The notes: generated by a model not told the origin, from the sequence alone. Counted from the stretch's first letter, positions 43,789 through 53,836 are shown. The stretch: DNA of 64,000 nucleotides from JACQQW01 sp964520655 (GCA_964520655.1 CAZFNI010000005.1:62001-126000), one strand, 5' to 3'. Numbers and translations are program-made.

Positions 43789-45189
43789 ATGGGTCAAACC
43801 ATGTTTGAAAAGATCTGGAACGATCATTTGGTGCGGGATTCCCAAGGGGACACCTCGATCATCTATATTGATCTGCATTTAATTCACGAAGTGACGTCAC
43901 CGCAGGCATTTGCGGCATTACGGGAAACAAAACGGACGGTCCGCAAACCGCACAATACCTTTGCGACAATGGACCATAATGTCTCTACCAGAACCAAGGA
44001 TATCACCAAGGTTGAGGCATCGTCCAGAAATCAAATGGACACCTTATCCAAAAATTGCCAGGAATTCGGCGTCAAATTGTATGATTTTGAAAGTGAAGAC
44101 CAGGGTATCGTGCACGTTATCGGGCCGGAACAGGGATTGACATTGCCTGGGATGACGATCGTCTGCGGTGATTCCCACACCGCGACCCACGGCGCTTTTG
44201 GCGCTTTGGCATTTGGGATCGGCACCTCTGAAGTAGAGCATGTCTTGGCTACCCAAACATTGCAGCAGAACAAGCCCAAGACCATGCTGATCAATATTGA
44301 AGGGGACTTGCCCAAGGGTTCAACTGCCAAAGACATCATCCTGTATATCATCGGTAAGATCGGAACAGCCGGGGGTACGGGGTATGTCATCGAATATGCC
44401 GGATCAACCATACGGTCATTATCCATGGAAGCCCGCATGACGATCTGCAATATGTCGATCGAAGCCGGCGCGCGCGCAGGGATGATCGCTCCAGATGATG
44501 TCACTTTTGAATATATCCAGGGTAAAGATTTCGCCCCCAAAGGTGCGGATTGGAATAAAGCCATTACCTATTGGAAAACTTTACCGTCGGATAAAGGCGC
44601 TAAATTCGACATGGTATTGAATTTAAAAGCAGCGGACATTAAGCCACAGGTGACCTGGGGGACAAGCCCGGGCCAAGTTGCCCCGATTGATGGGGTAGTC
44701 CCTGACCCGGAGAGTTTCACCAATCCGGTTGACCGCACAGCGGCAAGAAATGCTTTATCCTACATGCAGTTAACACCGGGCACAAAGATCACGGACATCA
44801 AGATCGATAAGGTCTTTATCGGATCATGTACGAACGGGCGCATGGAAGACTTGCGCGCAGCCGCGCAAATGGTCATCGGCAAACGCGTGGCACCGGGTGT
44901 TACCGCCATTGTCGTCCCGGGTTCCGGCCGCGTCCGCAAACAAGCGATCAAAGAAGGTTTAGATAAGATCTTCTTAGACGCTGGATTTGAATGGCGTTAT
45001 GCCGGATGTTCCATGTGTTTAGGCATGAACGACGACCAGTTGAAAAAAGGCGAGCGCTGCGCATCGTCAAGCAACCGTAACTTTGAAGGCCGACAAGGCC
45101 CAGGCGGATTGACCCATTTGATGGGACCAGAAATGGCAGCCATTGCCGCATTGACAGGCAAGATCACTGATATCAGAAAATCAACTTAA
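43789..45189 (+). CDS. leuC: 3-Isopropylmalate dehydratase large subunit
   Basis: 466 residues from the ATG at 43789, with GAAGGGGG in front; the frame's TTG at 43774 is inside the ribosome site. [4Fe-4S] ligands are in IGSCTNGRMEDLR and YAGCSMCLGMN. The catalytic region VCGDSHTATHGAFGALAFG is intact and the length equals classical LeuC. With LeuD it isomerises 2- to 3-isopropylmalate in leucine synthesis. Confidence 0.97.
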   Translation: MGQTMFEKIWNDHLVRDSQGDTSIIYIDLHLIHEVTSPQAFAALRETKRTVRKPHNTFATMDHNVSTRTKDITKVEASSRNQMDTLSKNCQEFGVKLYDFESEDQGIVHVIGPEQGLTLPGMTIVCGDSHTATHGAFGALAFGIGTSEVEHVLATQTLQQNKPKTMLINIEGDLPKGSTAKDIILYIIGKIGTAGGTGYVIEYAGSTIRSLSMEARMTICNMSIEAGARAGMIAPDDVTFEYIQGKDFAPKGADWNKAITYWKTLPSDKGAKFDMVLNLKAADIKPQVTWGTSPGQVAPIDGVVPDPESFTNPVDRTAARNALSYMQLTPGTKITDIKIDKVFIGSCTNGRMEDLRAAAQMVIGKRVAPGVTAIVVPGSGRVRKQAIKEGLDKIFLDAGFEWRYAGCSMCLGMNDDQLKKGERCASSSNRNFEGRQGPGGLTHLMGPEMAAIAALTGKITDIRKST

Positions 45190-45197
45190 GGACTCTT

Positions 45198-45815
45198 ATG
45201 GAACCATTTGTCACACATACCGGGATCTCACTGCCGCTTAATCGCGTCAATGTCGATACCGACGCGATCATCCCCAAACAATTCTTACGTAAGATCGACC
45301 GTAAAGGTTTCGGCCAGCATTTGTTCCATGAATGGCGTTACCTGGATTATGAAGGAACTAAAGAGAATCCTGACTTCATCATGAACAAAGAACCCTATCG
45401 GAAAGCGACGGTCTTGTTAGCCCGGGATAATTTTGGCTGCGGCTCAAGCCGTGAACACGCGCCATGGGCTTTAGATGATTTTGGCTTTAAAGTCATCATC
45501 GCACCGAGTTTCGCGGATATTTTCTACAATAACTGCGTCAAGAACGGGATATTACTTGTTCAATTAAAACCGGCTGAAGTGGATGCGTTGTTCCAATACG
45601 CAGAAAAGAATGTCGGCGCGACCATCACTGCTGATCTGCCGTCGCAAAAAATATCCGCCGGCGGGAAGAAATATGATTTCATGATCAGCGCTTTTAATAA
45701 AGAATGTTTGATCAAAGGCTTAGACGGGATCGGCTGGACTTTGCAATTTGAAAGCCGTATCAGTGAATTTGAAAATAAGATACAGGATACTAAACCCTGG
45801 TTAGTGAGAAAATAA
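45198..45815 (+). CDS. leuD: 3-Isopropylmalate dehydratase small subunit
   Basis: 205 residues, the longer LeuD form. Signatures: NVDTDAIIPKQFL at the N-terminus, DNFGCGSSREHAPWAL near residue 77 and FADIFYNNCVKNGIL. Swivel domain partner of LeuC. AAGGA sits 5 bp before the ATG. One base separates it from ilvD. Confidence 0.97.
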   Translation: MEPFVTHTGISLPLNRVNVDTDAIIPKQFLRKIDRKGFGQHLFHEWRYLDYEGTKENPDFIMNKEPYRKATVLLARDNFGCGSSREHAPWALDDFGFKVIIAPSFADIFYNNCVKNGILLVQLKPAEVDALFQYAEKNVGATITADLPSQKISAGGKKYDFMISAFNKECLIKGLDGIGWTLQFESRISEFENKIQDTKPWLVRK

Positions 45816-45816
45816 T

Positions 45817-47499
45817 ATGGCCGATACACGGAAATTTTCTTCAGTTGTTCTAGATGGCTACGACCGCGCCGCCTCACGCGCGATGCTAAGGGCAGTTGGT
45901 TTTAAAGACGGGGATTTCAAAAAACCACAGATCGGTATCGCCTCCACCTGGTCGGAAGTTACTCCCTGCAATGTGCATATCAATGACCTGGCCAAACATT
46001 CCGCTCAAGGCGTTAATGAAAATGGGGGAAAAGCTGTCACGTTCAATACGATCACCATCTCTGACGGGATCTCCATGGGCTCTGAAGGGATGAAATATTC
46101 GCTTGTTTCCAGAGAAGTTATCGCGGATTCGATCGAGACAGTGGTGGGCTGCCAGGGATTTGACGGTTTTGTAGCCATAGGCGGATGCGATAAGAATATG
46201 CCCGGCTGTTTAATGGCCATGGCTAGACTCAATCGTCCCAGTGTTTTCGTCTATGGGGGGACGATCTTACCAGGTTGCTATGAGAATAAAAGTGTTGATA
46301 TCGTCTCTGTTTTTGAGGCTGTAGGAAAATTTGCCGCCAAAACGATCACAGAAAAGCAATTGCATGAGGTGGAAAGCTGCGCCATACCTGGTCCAGGTTC
46401 CTGCGGTGGGATGTATACCGCCAACACCATGGCCTCGGCGATCGAAGCTTTGGGGATGAGCCTGCCTAACAGCTCTGCTCAGGCTGCCATATCTCAAGAA
46501 AAAATTGATGATTGTAAAGAAGCGGGAAAAGCTGTTTTGAATTTACTCAAGAAAAATATCCGTCCGCTGGATATCATGACCAAGAAAGCATTTGAGAACG
46601 CGATCACGGTCTTAACCGCTTTGGGTGGATCGACCAATGCGGTTTTGCATTTACCGGCGATGGCCCATGCGGCTGGCGTGAAATTATCGATCGATGATTT
46701 TACCCGCGTCGGCAAACGCGTTCCAGTGCTGGCAGATCTGAAACCATCCGGGCGTTTTGTGATGGCTGAACTGGTCAATATCGGCGGGACCTTGCCGCTC
46801 ATGAAAATGCTGCTGGATAAAGGATTATTGCACGGCGACTGTATGACAGTGACGGGCAAAACCTTGAGAGAAAATCTAAAGCATGTAAAACCGTATCCTG
46901 CAGGCCAGGAGATCATCCGTTCTTTTGATAATCCTATTAAGAAAGAAAGCCACTTGGTCATCCTTTACGGAAATTTAGCCTCAGAAGGGGCTGTCGCCAA
47001 GATCTCGGGCAAGGAAGGTCTGCAATTTACAGGCACAGCCAAGGTCTATGATTCTGAAGAAAAAGCCTTACAGGCGATCTTGGCCGGAAAGATCAAAAAA
47101 GGGAATGTGGTCGTTGTCCGTTACGAAGGCCCTAAAGGCGGACCTGGTATGAGAGAAATGTTGTCGCCAACTTCGGCCATTATGGGCCGCGGGTTAGGCA
47201 AGGATGTAGCCCTGATCACGGACGGTCGTTTTTCCGGCGGCAGCCACGGATTTGTGGTCGGTCATATCACCCCTGAAGCTTATGTCGGCGGAACACTTGC
47301 CATTGTTAAGGACGGGGATATGATCACCATTGATGCCCAAAAGAGGACCATTGAATTAAAGGTCTCCACATCTGAGATCAAAGCGCGCCTAAAAAAATGG
47401 AAGCAGCCGAAATCCAAATATACGCATGGTGTTCTGGCAAAATATGCTAAACTTGTCAGTAATGCCTCACAAGGCGCAGTAACCGATAAGGATCTATAA
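45817..47499 (+). CDS. ilvD: Dihydroxy-acid dehydratase
   Basis: 560 residues. Iron-sulfur cysteines lie in GGCDKNMPGCLMAMARL and ESCAIPGPGSCGGMYTANTM (within twenty residues each), typical of the [2Fe-2S]/[4Fe-4S] IlvD family. The C-terminal motif TDGRFSGGSHGFVVGHI is present. It makes the 2-keto acids for valine, isoleucine and, through LeuABCD, leucine. The stop overlaps aroC (TAATG). Confidence 0.97.
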   Translation: MADTRKFSSVVLDGYDRAASRAMLRAVGFKDGDFKKPQIGIASTWSEVTPCNVHINDLAKHSAQGVNENGGKAVTFNTITISDGISMGSEGMKYSLVSREVIADSIETVVGCQGFDGFVAIGGCDKNMPGCLMAMARLNRPSVFVYGGTILPGCYENKSVDIVSVFEAVGKFAAKTITEKQLHEVESCAIPGPGSCGGMYTANTMASAIEALGMSLPNSSAQAAISQEKIDDCKEAGKAVLNLLKKNIRPLDIMTKKAFENAITVLTALGGSTNAVLHLPAMAHAAGVKLSIDDFTRVGKRVPVLADLKPSGRFVMAELVNIGGTLPLMKMLLDKGLLHGDCMTVTGKTLRENLKHVKPYPAGQEIIRSFDNPIKKESHLVILYGNLASEGAVAKISGKEGLQFTGTAKVYDSEEKALQAILAGKIKKGNVVVVRYEGPKGGPGMREMLSPTSAIMGRGLGKDVALITDGRFSGGSHGFVVGHITPEAYVGGTLAIVKDGDMITIDAQKRTIELKVSTSEIKARLKKWKQPKSKYTHGVLAKYAKLVSNASQGAVTDKDL

Positions 47500-48566
47500 T
47501 GGCTGGGAACAGTTTTGGAGATTTATTTAAGATCACGACTTTTGGCGAAAGCCATGGCCCTGCCATCGGCGTTGTCATTGACGGAGTCATTCCTAAACTA
47601 CCTTTAACTGAAGCCGACATTCAAGTTGACCTGGATCGCCGCCGTCCTGGGCAAAGCAAGATCACGACCCAGCGTAAGGAAGGCGATAAAGTTGAGATCC
47701 TTTCCGGTGTTTTCGAAGGGAAAACGACCGGCGCACCGTTGGCTTTATTGATCCGCAACTTAGACCAGCGTTCCAAGGATTATGACAATATCAAGAATAT
47801 TTTCCGCCCAGGCCATGCGGATTTCACTTATTTGACCAAATTTGGGATCAGGGATCACAGAGGCGGCGGCCGTTCATCAGGACGGGAAACAGCATGCCGC
47901 GTCGCTGCTGGGGCTGTAGCCAAAAAGATCCTGAAGAAACATAAGATCAATATCATTGTTTACACGTTAGCGGTCGGGGATATCTATGCACAGAATATCG
48001 ACTACAAAGTCATAGAAAAGAATATTGTCCGAACAGCTGACGCTAAAGCCGCGCAGGCCATGATCGCGCGTATCGAAGAAGTGCGTAAGAACGGTGATTC
48101 GATCGGCGGTATTTTGCAATGTGTCATTAAAGGTGTCCCTGCCGGTCTAGGTGACCCCTGTTTTGATAAATTAAATGCCAAATTAGCCCAGGCGCTCATG
48201 TCCATCGCCACTGTTAAAGGCATCGAGTTCGGCGAAGGTTTTGGTGCCAGCGAAATGCTGGGCAGCCAGCATAATGATGTGTTCACGGCCGCATCGGGAA
48301 AACCCTCCTTGAAGACCAATCATGCGGGTGGGATCTTAGGCGGAATATCCACAGGGGCGGACATTAATATCCGTTTGGCCCTTAAACCTCCATCATCTAT
48401 TTCCCAAAAACAACGAACGATCAACGAAGATCTGGAAATTGTAGAAACACAGGTCAAAGGCAGGCATGATCCCTGCTTGTGTCCGCGCGTCGTTCCGGTC
48501 GCAGAAGCCATGATCGCATTGACGTTAGTCGACCGTTTAATGGTCAACCGCTCCTTATCGATCTAA
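47499..48566 (+). CDS. aroC: Chorismate synthase
   Basis: 355 residues, full length. The family opening SFGDLFKITTFGESHGPAIG is followed by RRRPGQSKITTQR, FRPGHADFTYLTKFG and the FMN-binding block RDHRGGGRSSGRETACRVA. It turns EPSP into chorismate using reduced FMN. It shares the ilvD stop/start and the SDR gene's start (TAATG), all in one operon. Confidence 0.97.
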   Translation: MAGNSFGDLFKITTFGESHGPAIGVVIDGVIPKLPLTEADIQVDLDRRRPGQSKITTQRKEGDKVEILSGVFEGKTTGAPLALLIRNLDQRSKDYDNIKNIFRPGHADFTYLTKFGIRDHRGGGRSSGRETACRVAAGAVAKKILKKHKINIIVYTLAVGDIYAQNIDYKVIEKNIVRTADAKAAQAMIARIEEVRKNGDSIGGILQCVIKGVPAGLGDPCFDKLNAKLAQALMSIATVKGIEFGEGFGASEMLGSQHNDVFTAASGKPSLKTNHAGGILGGISTGADINIRLALKPPSSISQKQRTINEDLEIVETQVKGRHDPCLCPRVVPVAEAMIALTLVDRLMVNRSLSI

Positions 48567-49438
48567 TGTCTCAAGAATCTAAGCCCAAAGTCATCCTCAT
48601 CTCTGGAACATCCAGTGGTTTCGGCGCCTTCTTCGCTGTGCGTTTGGCCAAACTAGGCCATATTGTTTATGCCAGCATGCGCGACCTCAATAAAAAAAGC
48701 GCATTAGAACAGCTGGCTGCCAAACGCGGTGTATCACTACACATTTGTGCGATGGACGTCACCGTCCCTGAGACCATTGATCTCCTTGTGACAACGATCA
48801 TCCAAAAGCATGGCCGATTGGATGTCGTTATCAATAATGCGGGTGTGGCCTTAGGCGGATTTTTCGAAGATCTGGACATAGAACAAATGCGGACAGTCAT
48901 GGAGATCAATTTCTGGGGAGCAGTGAACGTCAATCAACGAGTAGTTCCTCAAATGAGAGCACAGAAAAACGGCATGATCATCAATATTTCCAGCATCGCG
49001 GGACAGACAGCCAGCCCGGCATTAAGCGCGTACCATGCCAGCAAATGGGCGCTGGAAGGCTATAGCGAAGGCCTTTATTATGAATTAAAACGCTACGGTG
49101 TCCACATTGTCTTAGTCGAGCCCGGAAGTTATCCGACAAAGATCTTCAAAGAAAATACGCTGACAGGAAAAAGGTCTCTTGACCCGAGAAGTCCTTACTA
49201 TCATTATTCACAACGCCTCAATGCTTTTGTTGACGATTTCCGGAAAAAAACACGGCGAGATCCAGAGGACGTAGCCGTCTTGGTTGAGAAGATCGTTGGA
49301 TCCAAGAACCCCAGGTTGCGTTATGTTTCCGATCTTTCATCCCTGCTGAGGGTGTTCTCAAGCAAAATTATTCCACCATCTATGTATCGTTACATTTACG
49401 AAAAGGTGATCTATGGACAATCAAGCAACGCCCTATAA
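48566..49438 (+). CDS. Short-chain dehydrogenase/reductase
   Basis: 290 residues from the ATG at 48566, overlapping the aroC stop. Longer in-frame starts lie inside aroC. Classical SDR: cofactor loop GTSSGFG near residue 14, NNAG near 92, and the catalytic Ser-Tyr-Lys in SSIAGQ...AYHASKW. The arginine after the first strand (SMRDL) hints at NADP preference. Substrate unknown. Some sequence likeness to retinol-dehydrogenase-type SDRs. Confidence 0.93.
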   Translation: MSQESKPKVILISGTSSGFGAFFAVRLAKLGHIVYASMRDLNKKSALEQLAAKRGVSLHICAMDVTVPETIDLLVTTIIQKHGRLDVVINNAGVALGGFFEDLDIEQMRTVMEINFWGAVNVNQRVVPQMRAQKNGMIINISSIAGQTASPALSAYHASKWALEGYSEGLYYELKRYGVHIVLVEPGSYPTKIFKENTLTGKRSLDPRSPYYHYSQRLNAFVDDFRKKTRRDPEDVAVLVEKIVGSKNPRLRYVSDLSSLLRVFSSKIIPPSMYRYIYEKVIYGQSSNAL

Positions 49439-49697
49439 ACGCCAAATTTTTGTATGTACCCACAATGCCAATGGAGAAAAGGCTTCCTGTGGCGACCACC
49501 AGGGGGAGCTCATTTTCAAAGAGCTTCGAGAAACAGCAAAAAGCCGTAAACTGCACCCAATGATCCGCGTAGCACAAGCCAAATGCCTGGGACAGTGTGA
49601 AAAGGGTGCGAATATCATGATATACCCAGACAATGTCTACCTGTCCCATGTTAAGGTCTCGGATATCAACACCATTGCTGACAAATACATCGTTTGA
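49413..49697 (+). CDS. Thioredoxin-like [2Fe-2S] ferredoxin
   Basis: 94 residues. Cysteines: the first in FVCTHNANGEKASCGDHQG (Cys-x10-Cys), and CLGQCEKG (Cys-x3-Cys). This matches the thioredoxin-fold [2Fe-2S] ferredoxins related to the NuoE domain. It overlaps the SDR gene by 26 bp and is last in the leu-ilv-aro operon. It might serve iron-sulfur dehydratases encoded upstream, but that is only a guess. Confidence 0.92.
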   Translation: MDNQATPYKRQIFVCTHNANGEKASCGDHQGELIFKELRETAKSRKLHPMIRVAQAKCLGQCEKGANIMIYPDNVYLSHVKVSDINTIADKYIV

Positions 49698-49729
49698 TCC
49701 GTTTTTCTTCAAAAAAGTTAAACCTTCTG

Positions 49730-49757
49730 TTGATTTTTCCCCCACAGGTTCTATACT
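49730..49757 (+). promoter_or_regulatory. Sigma-70-type promoter of the acyl-CoA dehydrogenase operon
   Basis: TTGATT (49730-49735), 16 bp spacer, TATACT (49752-49757). The leader to the ATG at 49833 would be about 70 bases, AT-rich, ending with ACGAGGTG. No riboswitch-like fold was recognised in it. Confidence 0.62.
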
Positions 49758-49832
49758 TAAAATAGAATCGTTGTAAATGCATTAATATCAATAATTTCGC
49801 CATTATAACTGCTGCCTAAAACGAGGTGTCCT

Positions 49833-51686
49833 ATGAGCATGTTTGACAAAAACATAAGCCAAGAAAAGTTAAAGTCTTTGGAATTCGCGGAAGCGGCTCG
49901 TGAGCAGGAATGGAAATCACCTAGTTTTGCGCTGCAATTATTCCACGGCAACCCCAATTTTGACCTGATCTTTCCGTTCCCTTCTCAAAGCTCTGAAGAA
50001 AAGAAACTAGGCGATGACTACCTGGTTAAAATGGAGAAATTCCTCAAAGAAAATTTGAATCCAGATGAAGTTGACCGCACAAACCAGATCCCGGACAAAG
50101 TGATGAAAGGATTGGGCGAGTTGGGGGCTTTTGCCTTAAAGATCCCCAAAGAGTACGGCGGCATGGGATTCTCCCAATATAATTACAACCGCATCATGCA
50201 CCTTGTTTCGTCTTATTGCGGTTCAACCGCTGTTTTGCTCTCAGCCCATCAAAGCATCGGCGTGCCTCAGCCGTTAAAATTATTCGGTACCCCGGAACAG
50301 AAGAAAAAATATTTACCGCTTTTTGCCAAAGGCGCTGTTTCAGCATTCGCACTGACGGAACCAACTGTCGGTTCTGACCCCAGGAACATGAAAACGGTCG
50401 CGACATTAAGTGAAGACGGAAAAAGTTTTATCCTTAACGGTGAAAAATTATGGTGCACCAACGGCCTTATTGCTGACGTCTTAGTTGTCATGGCTGTCAC
50501 GCCGCCCAAGATCATCAAAGGCAAAGAGATCAAACAGATCACGGCCTTCATTGTTGAAGCGAATTCACCGGGCATTGAAAAAGTCCACCGCTGCCAGTTC
50601 ATGGGCCTGCACGGCATCCAGAATGGTTTAATGCGTTTTAAAAATGTCGTTGTCCCCAGAGAAAATGTCATCTTAGGCGAAGGGGAAGGCTTAAAACTCG
50701 CACTGATGACATTAAATACCGGACGTCTAACATTGCCGGCGGCATCTGCGGGTATTTCCAAATGGTGTTTAAATGTTGCCCGCATCTGGTCGAGCAAACG
50801 CCAGCAATGGGGCGGACCTATTGGCGAACATGAATCGATCGCCTTGAAATTAAATTATATCGCCAGCCACACCTATGCGATCGACGCTGTCACCTGGCTA
50901 TGTTCCGCCATGGCCGATGACCACAAGCGTGATATCCGTCTGGAAGCGGCTTTAGCCAAGTATTTCACGACGGAAGTCTCCTGGAAGATCTGCGATGAAA
51001 CATTGCAGATCCGCGGCGGCAGCGGTTATGAAACAGCCTCTTCATTGGCCGGACGCGGCGTGGATTACTGGCCTGTGGAACGCGTGTTAAGAGACCTGCG
51101 CATCAACCGTATCATTGAGGGAACAAGCGAGATCATGCACCTATTCATCGCGCGGGAAGCACTTGATCCTCATTTATCCCGCATGAAACCCTTGATCAGC
51201 GGGAAAACTCCGCCGGCGAAAATGGTGGAAGCCGCGTTTAAGATGTTAGGATTTTATGCCACCTGGTATCCCAAATTATGGCTTCCGGCATTCTCTGGCG
51301 GCAGCATCAGCTCTTTGCCGGCCCCGCTCGATAACCATATGAACTATGTGTTAGATGCCAGCAAACGTCTGGCCAGATATACATTCCATCAAATGGCCAA
51401 ATACCAGCAAAAGCTGGAGAGCAAACAAAGTATTTTGAACCGTGTTGTTGACATTGGGACAGAATTGTTCGCGATCTCCTGCACCTGCACCTACGCGGCC
51501 ATGCATTACAAGGATGGCCACAAGAACGCGGTCGAGCTCGCGGATAATTTCGCTTCAGACTCACGCAAACGTATTGAAGCGTTATTCTTAGAAACTGAAT
51601 ATAACGAAGATAAAAAGCAACTTAAAACCGCCAAAAAGATCCTGGCTCAGGAATTTGAATGGCTGGAGAATGAAATCATTAAATGA
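49833..51686 (+). CDS. Acyl-CoA dehydrogenase family protein
   Basis: 617 residues, longer than classic 380-residue enzymes because of a C-terminal helical extension (about 440-617), like the long-chain/FadE-type group. FAD and substrate segments: AFALTEPTVGSDPRNMKT, WCTNGLIADVLVVMA, RQQWGGPIGEHE and QIRGGSGYETASSLAGRG. The catalytic glutamate is in IIEGTSEIM. It should oxidise acyl-CoA with electrons going to ETF. No ETF or other beta-oxidation gene is in the window. Overlaps the patatin gene by 4 bp. Confidence 0.94.
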   Translation: MSMFDKNISQEKLKSLEFAEAAREQEWKSPSFALQLFHGNPNFDLIFPFPSQSSEEKKLGDDYLVKMEKFLKENLNPDEVDRTNQIPDKVMKGLGELGAFALKIPKEYGGMGFSQYNYNRIMHLVSSYCGSTAVLLSAHQSIGVPQPLKLFGTPEQKKKYLPLFAKGAVSAFALTEPTVGSDPRNMKTVATLSEDGKSFILNGEKLWCTNGLIADVLVVMAVTPPKIIKGKEIKQITAFIVEANSPGIEKVHRCQFMGLHGIQNGLMRFKNVVVPRENVILGEGEGLKLALMTLNTGRLTLPAASAGISKWCLNVARIWSSKRQQWGGPIGEHESIALKLNYIASHTYAIDAVTWLCSAMADDHKRDIRLEAALAKYFTTEVSWKICDETLQIRGGSGYETASSLAGRGVDYWPVERVLRDLRINRIIEGTSEIMHLFIAREALDPHLSRMKPLISGKTPPAKMVEAAFKMLGFYATWYPKLWLPAFSGGSISSLPAPLDNHMNYVLDASKRLARYTFHQMAKYQQKLESKQSILNRVVDIGTELFAISCTCTYAAMHYKDGHKNAVELADNFASDSRKRIEALFLETEYNEDKKQLKTAKKILAQEFEWLENEIIK

Positions 51687-53821
51687 CAGCATTACCGTCT
51701 TACTTAAACAAATTATCAATACTCAAACAGATCCCTATTTTTTCGGGATTGAACTGGTTTGAATTAAACCGTATTGCAAGACTTAGCGAATTAGTCGAAT
51801 ACATCAAGGGGGACGTGATCTGCAAGCAGGATTCCCCGGCAGATGCGTTCTACGCGCTTATCTCCGGGCGTGTGCAGTCATTTACCCTCAATGTAATGGG
51901 TCAGAAAGAAGAGATCGACCTGATCATGAGGGGGATGCATTTCGGCATCATTTCGACACTTACCGGCGAGAACCATTCGCATACCTACGAAGCCATCAAT
52001 GATTCGGTCGTCCTGCGCATCAAAAAGGATGATTTTGATAAACTATTGAAATCAACCCCCAAGATGGCGATCGCGCTCAGCCAGAATCTTTCTCAGCGCA
52101 TCCGCAAGCATGTCACCCGGACGAGGGACACACAGGAAAGCACGATCATTGCTGTCTACGCGCCGCTCAAAGGCTCCGGCAGTTCCACCTATGCCGTTAA
52201 TCTGGCGATGCATTTGAAGGAACAAAGTGAAAGAAAAGTCTTGTTCTTAAGTTTGTCTTCTGACCAGAACGACCAACGCATCGATCTAGCGTCGATCGTC
52301 TATGACCATCACAAGATCCTTGCCAGTATCATCAAAGGCGTGCTGCCGATCGACGTCTTAAGTGTGAAATTCGACAAGACTAATGCTGCGGTGTTAAACA
52401 AGATCAGCCAGTTCATCAGCGCGCCGGTCAATGACTATAACTACATCATCCTTGATCTGCCCAATGAGATGGATGATGTTGTCTCAAAGATCTTAGTCCA
52501 GGCCGATATTGTCCACTTGGTCACTGTCGACCGCGCTAAAGACCTGGAAATGACCCGCACGGTCATTGACCGCTTGATCATCTCGTTAAAGAACAAATTC
52601 CACGCGGATAACATACAGGTTTTGATCAGCGGGATGCACGCTCAGATGAACTTGACCAGCGAGGAGATCAAACACGTCCTTAATTATGATGTGTTCATGG
52701 TTTTGCCTCATTTAGAACAAAATGAGTTTAACACTGTCGCTGTCAATCAGGGGATGTCGATCGTTCAAGCGGATAAATCCAGTGAATATTCACGCGTCAT
52801 TCGTCACATGTCGCGAAAGATCAGCGGTGTCATGGTTGGGATCGTCCTAGGAGGCGGCGCTGCGCTTGGGATGGCCCATATCGGCGTGATCAGGGTTTTA
52901 GAGCGAGAAGGCATACCCATTGATGTGATCGTTGGCAGCAGCATGGGGGGATTGATCGGATCGATCTGGGCCATAGGAAAAAACGCTCAAGAAATAGAAG
53001 CCTGCGGGAGAGAGTTTGAGAACAAATCCGGTGCCGCCAAACTTTTCGATCCGCCCGTCATGCATGCCTTTATCCTTATCATTGGTGTTATTGTCCTGTT
53101 CCTGCTGGGTTTCCACTTTGTCGCCCTGTTCTTCTTATTTGTGGGTATGCCGCTGGCTGTCTTTGCTATTCCAGGCCTCATCGAAGGCCGGGCTATTGCC
53201 ATTTGGCTGCGGTCAAAACTTGGGCATAAAACATTTCATGACACAAAAGTCCCCTTAAAGATGGTCGCCTATGACCTTATCCGTCGCAAAGAGATCATTT
53301 TAGACAAGGGCAATCTGGTCGACGCTGTCAGCAAAACGATCGCCATCCCGGGTGTTATTTTTCCGATCATTGAAAATGGACAAATGATCATTGATGGGGG
53401 CGTCCTTAATCCGCTGCCAACCAATATTTTGGTCGATATGGGTGTTAAAAAGATCATCGCGATCAACGTGCTTCAGTCTCCGCAAGATGCGGAATACAGC
53501 GCTGAGCTGGATAAAGAGCGTTTTCAGAAATCTCTTCAGATCCCTTTCAAACAATTCCCGTTAAAATATATCAGTATAAGATTGGGCGTCATCTTAAGTA
53601 AAGCCTTCACACCTAACGTTGCGGACATTATTGTCAGGACACTGCAGGCATCCGAATATATCCTGGCGGAAGCCAGCGCCAAACAAGCGGATGTCTTGAT
53701 CCACCCCGACCTTCGCGGGATCAACTGGTTTGAATTATACGAGGTTAATCAACTCATTGCCCGGGGAGAAGAGGCCGCCCTGAAGGCGTTGCCAGCCATT
53801 AAAGAATTAGTCAAACGATAA
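51683..53821 (+). CDS. Cyclic-nucleotide-binding, degenerate MinD-like and patatin phospholipase fusion
   Basis: 712 residues in three parts. Residues about 14-130 are a cNMP-binding beta barrel. About 150-380 form a MinD/ParA-like Rossmann domain whose P-loop reads KGSGSSTYAVNLA, so the second lysine of KGGxGKT is lost. From about 387 follows a patatin domain with GGGAALGMAH, nucleophile elbow GSSMGG and catalytic Asp in IDGGVLNPLP. A double hydrophobic hairpin (near 460-500) is inserted between elbow and Asp. It resembles NTE-type lysophospholipases; ligand and lipid are unknown. Confidence 0.9.
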   Translation: MTALPSYLNKLSILKQIPIFSGLNWFELNRIARLSELVEYIKGDVICKQDSPADAFYALISGRVQSFTLNVMGQKEEIDLIMRGMHFGIISTLTGENHSHTYEAINDSVVLRIKKDDFDKLLKSTPKMAIALSQNLSQRIRKHVTRTRDTQESTIIAVYAPLKGSGSSTYAVNLAMHLKEQSERKVLFLSLSSDQNDQRIDLASIVYDHHKILASIIKGVLPIDVLSVKFDKTNAAVLNKISQFISAPVNDYNYIILDLPNEMDDVVSKILVQADIVHLVTVDRAKDLEMTRTVIDRLIISLKNKFHADNIQVLISGMHAQMNLTSEEIKHVLNYDVFMVLPHLEQNEFNTVAVNQGMSIVQADKSSEYSRVIRHMSRKISGVMVGIVLGGGAALGMAHIGVIRVLEREGIPIDVIVGSSMGGLIGSIWAIGKNAQEIEACGREFENKSGAAKLFDPPVMHAFILIIGVIVLFLLGFHFVALFFLFVGMPLAVFAIPGLIEGRAIAIWLRSKLGHKTFHDTKVPLKMVAYDLIRRKEIILDKGNLVDAVSKTIAIPGVIFPIIENGQMIIDGGVLNPLPTNILVDMGVKKIIAINVLQSPQDAEYSAELDKERFQKSLQIPFKQFPLKYISIRLGVILSKAFTPNVADIIVRTLQASEYILAEASAKQADVLIHPDLRGINWFELYEVNQLIARGEEAALKALPAIKELVKR

Positions 53822-53836
53822 GCCCTTTGCTATAAT
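53808..53836 (+). promoter_or_regulatory. Candidate promoter of the haem operon, leaderless layout
   Basis: TAGTCA (53808-53813, inside the 3' end of the patatin gene), 17 bp spacer, perfect TATAAT (53831-53836), then 7 bases and the ATG at 53844. No ribosome site precedes the start. It has the same spacing as the two divergent promoters near 37.6 kb. Confidence 0.55.

Noticed and set aside
49758..49832. Riboswitch or small RNA in the acyl-CoA dehydrogenase leader
   Set aside because: The AT-rich 70-base leader shows no stable stem or known motif by eye.
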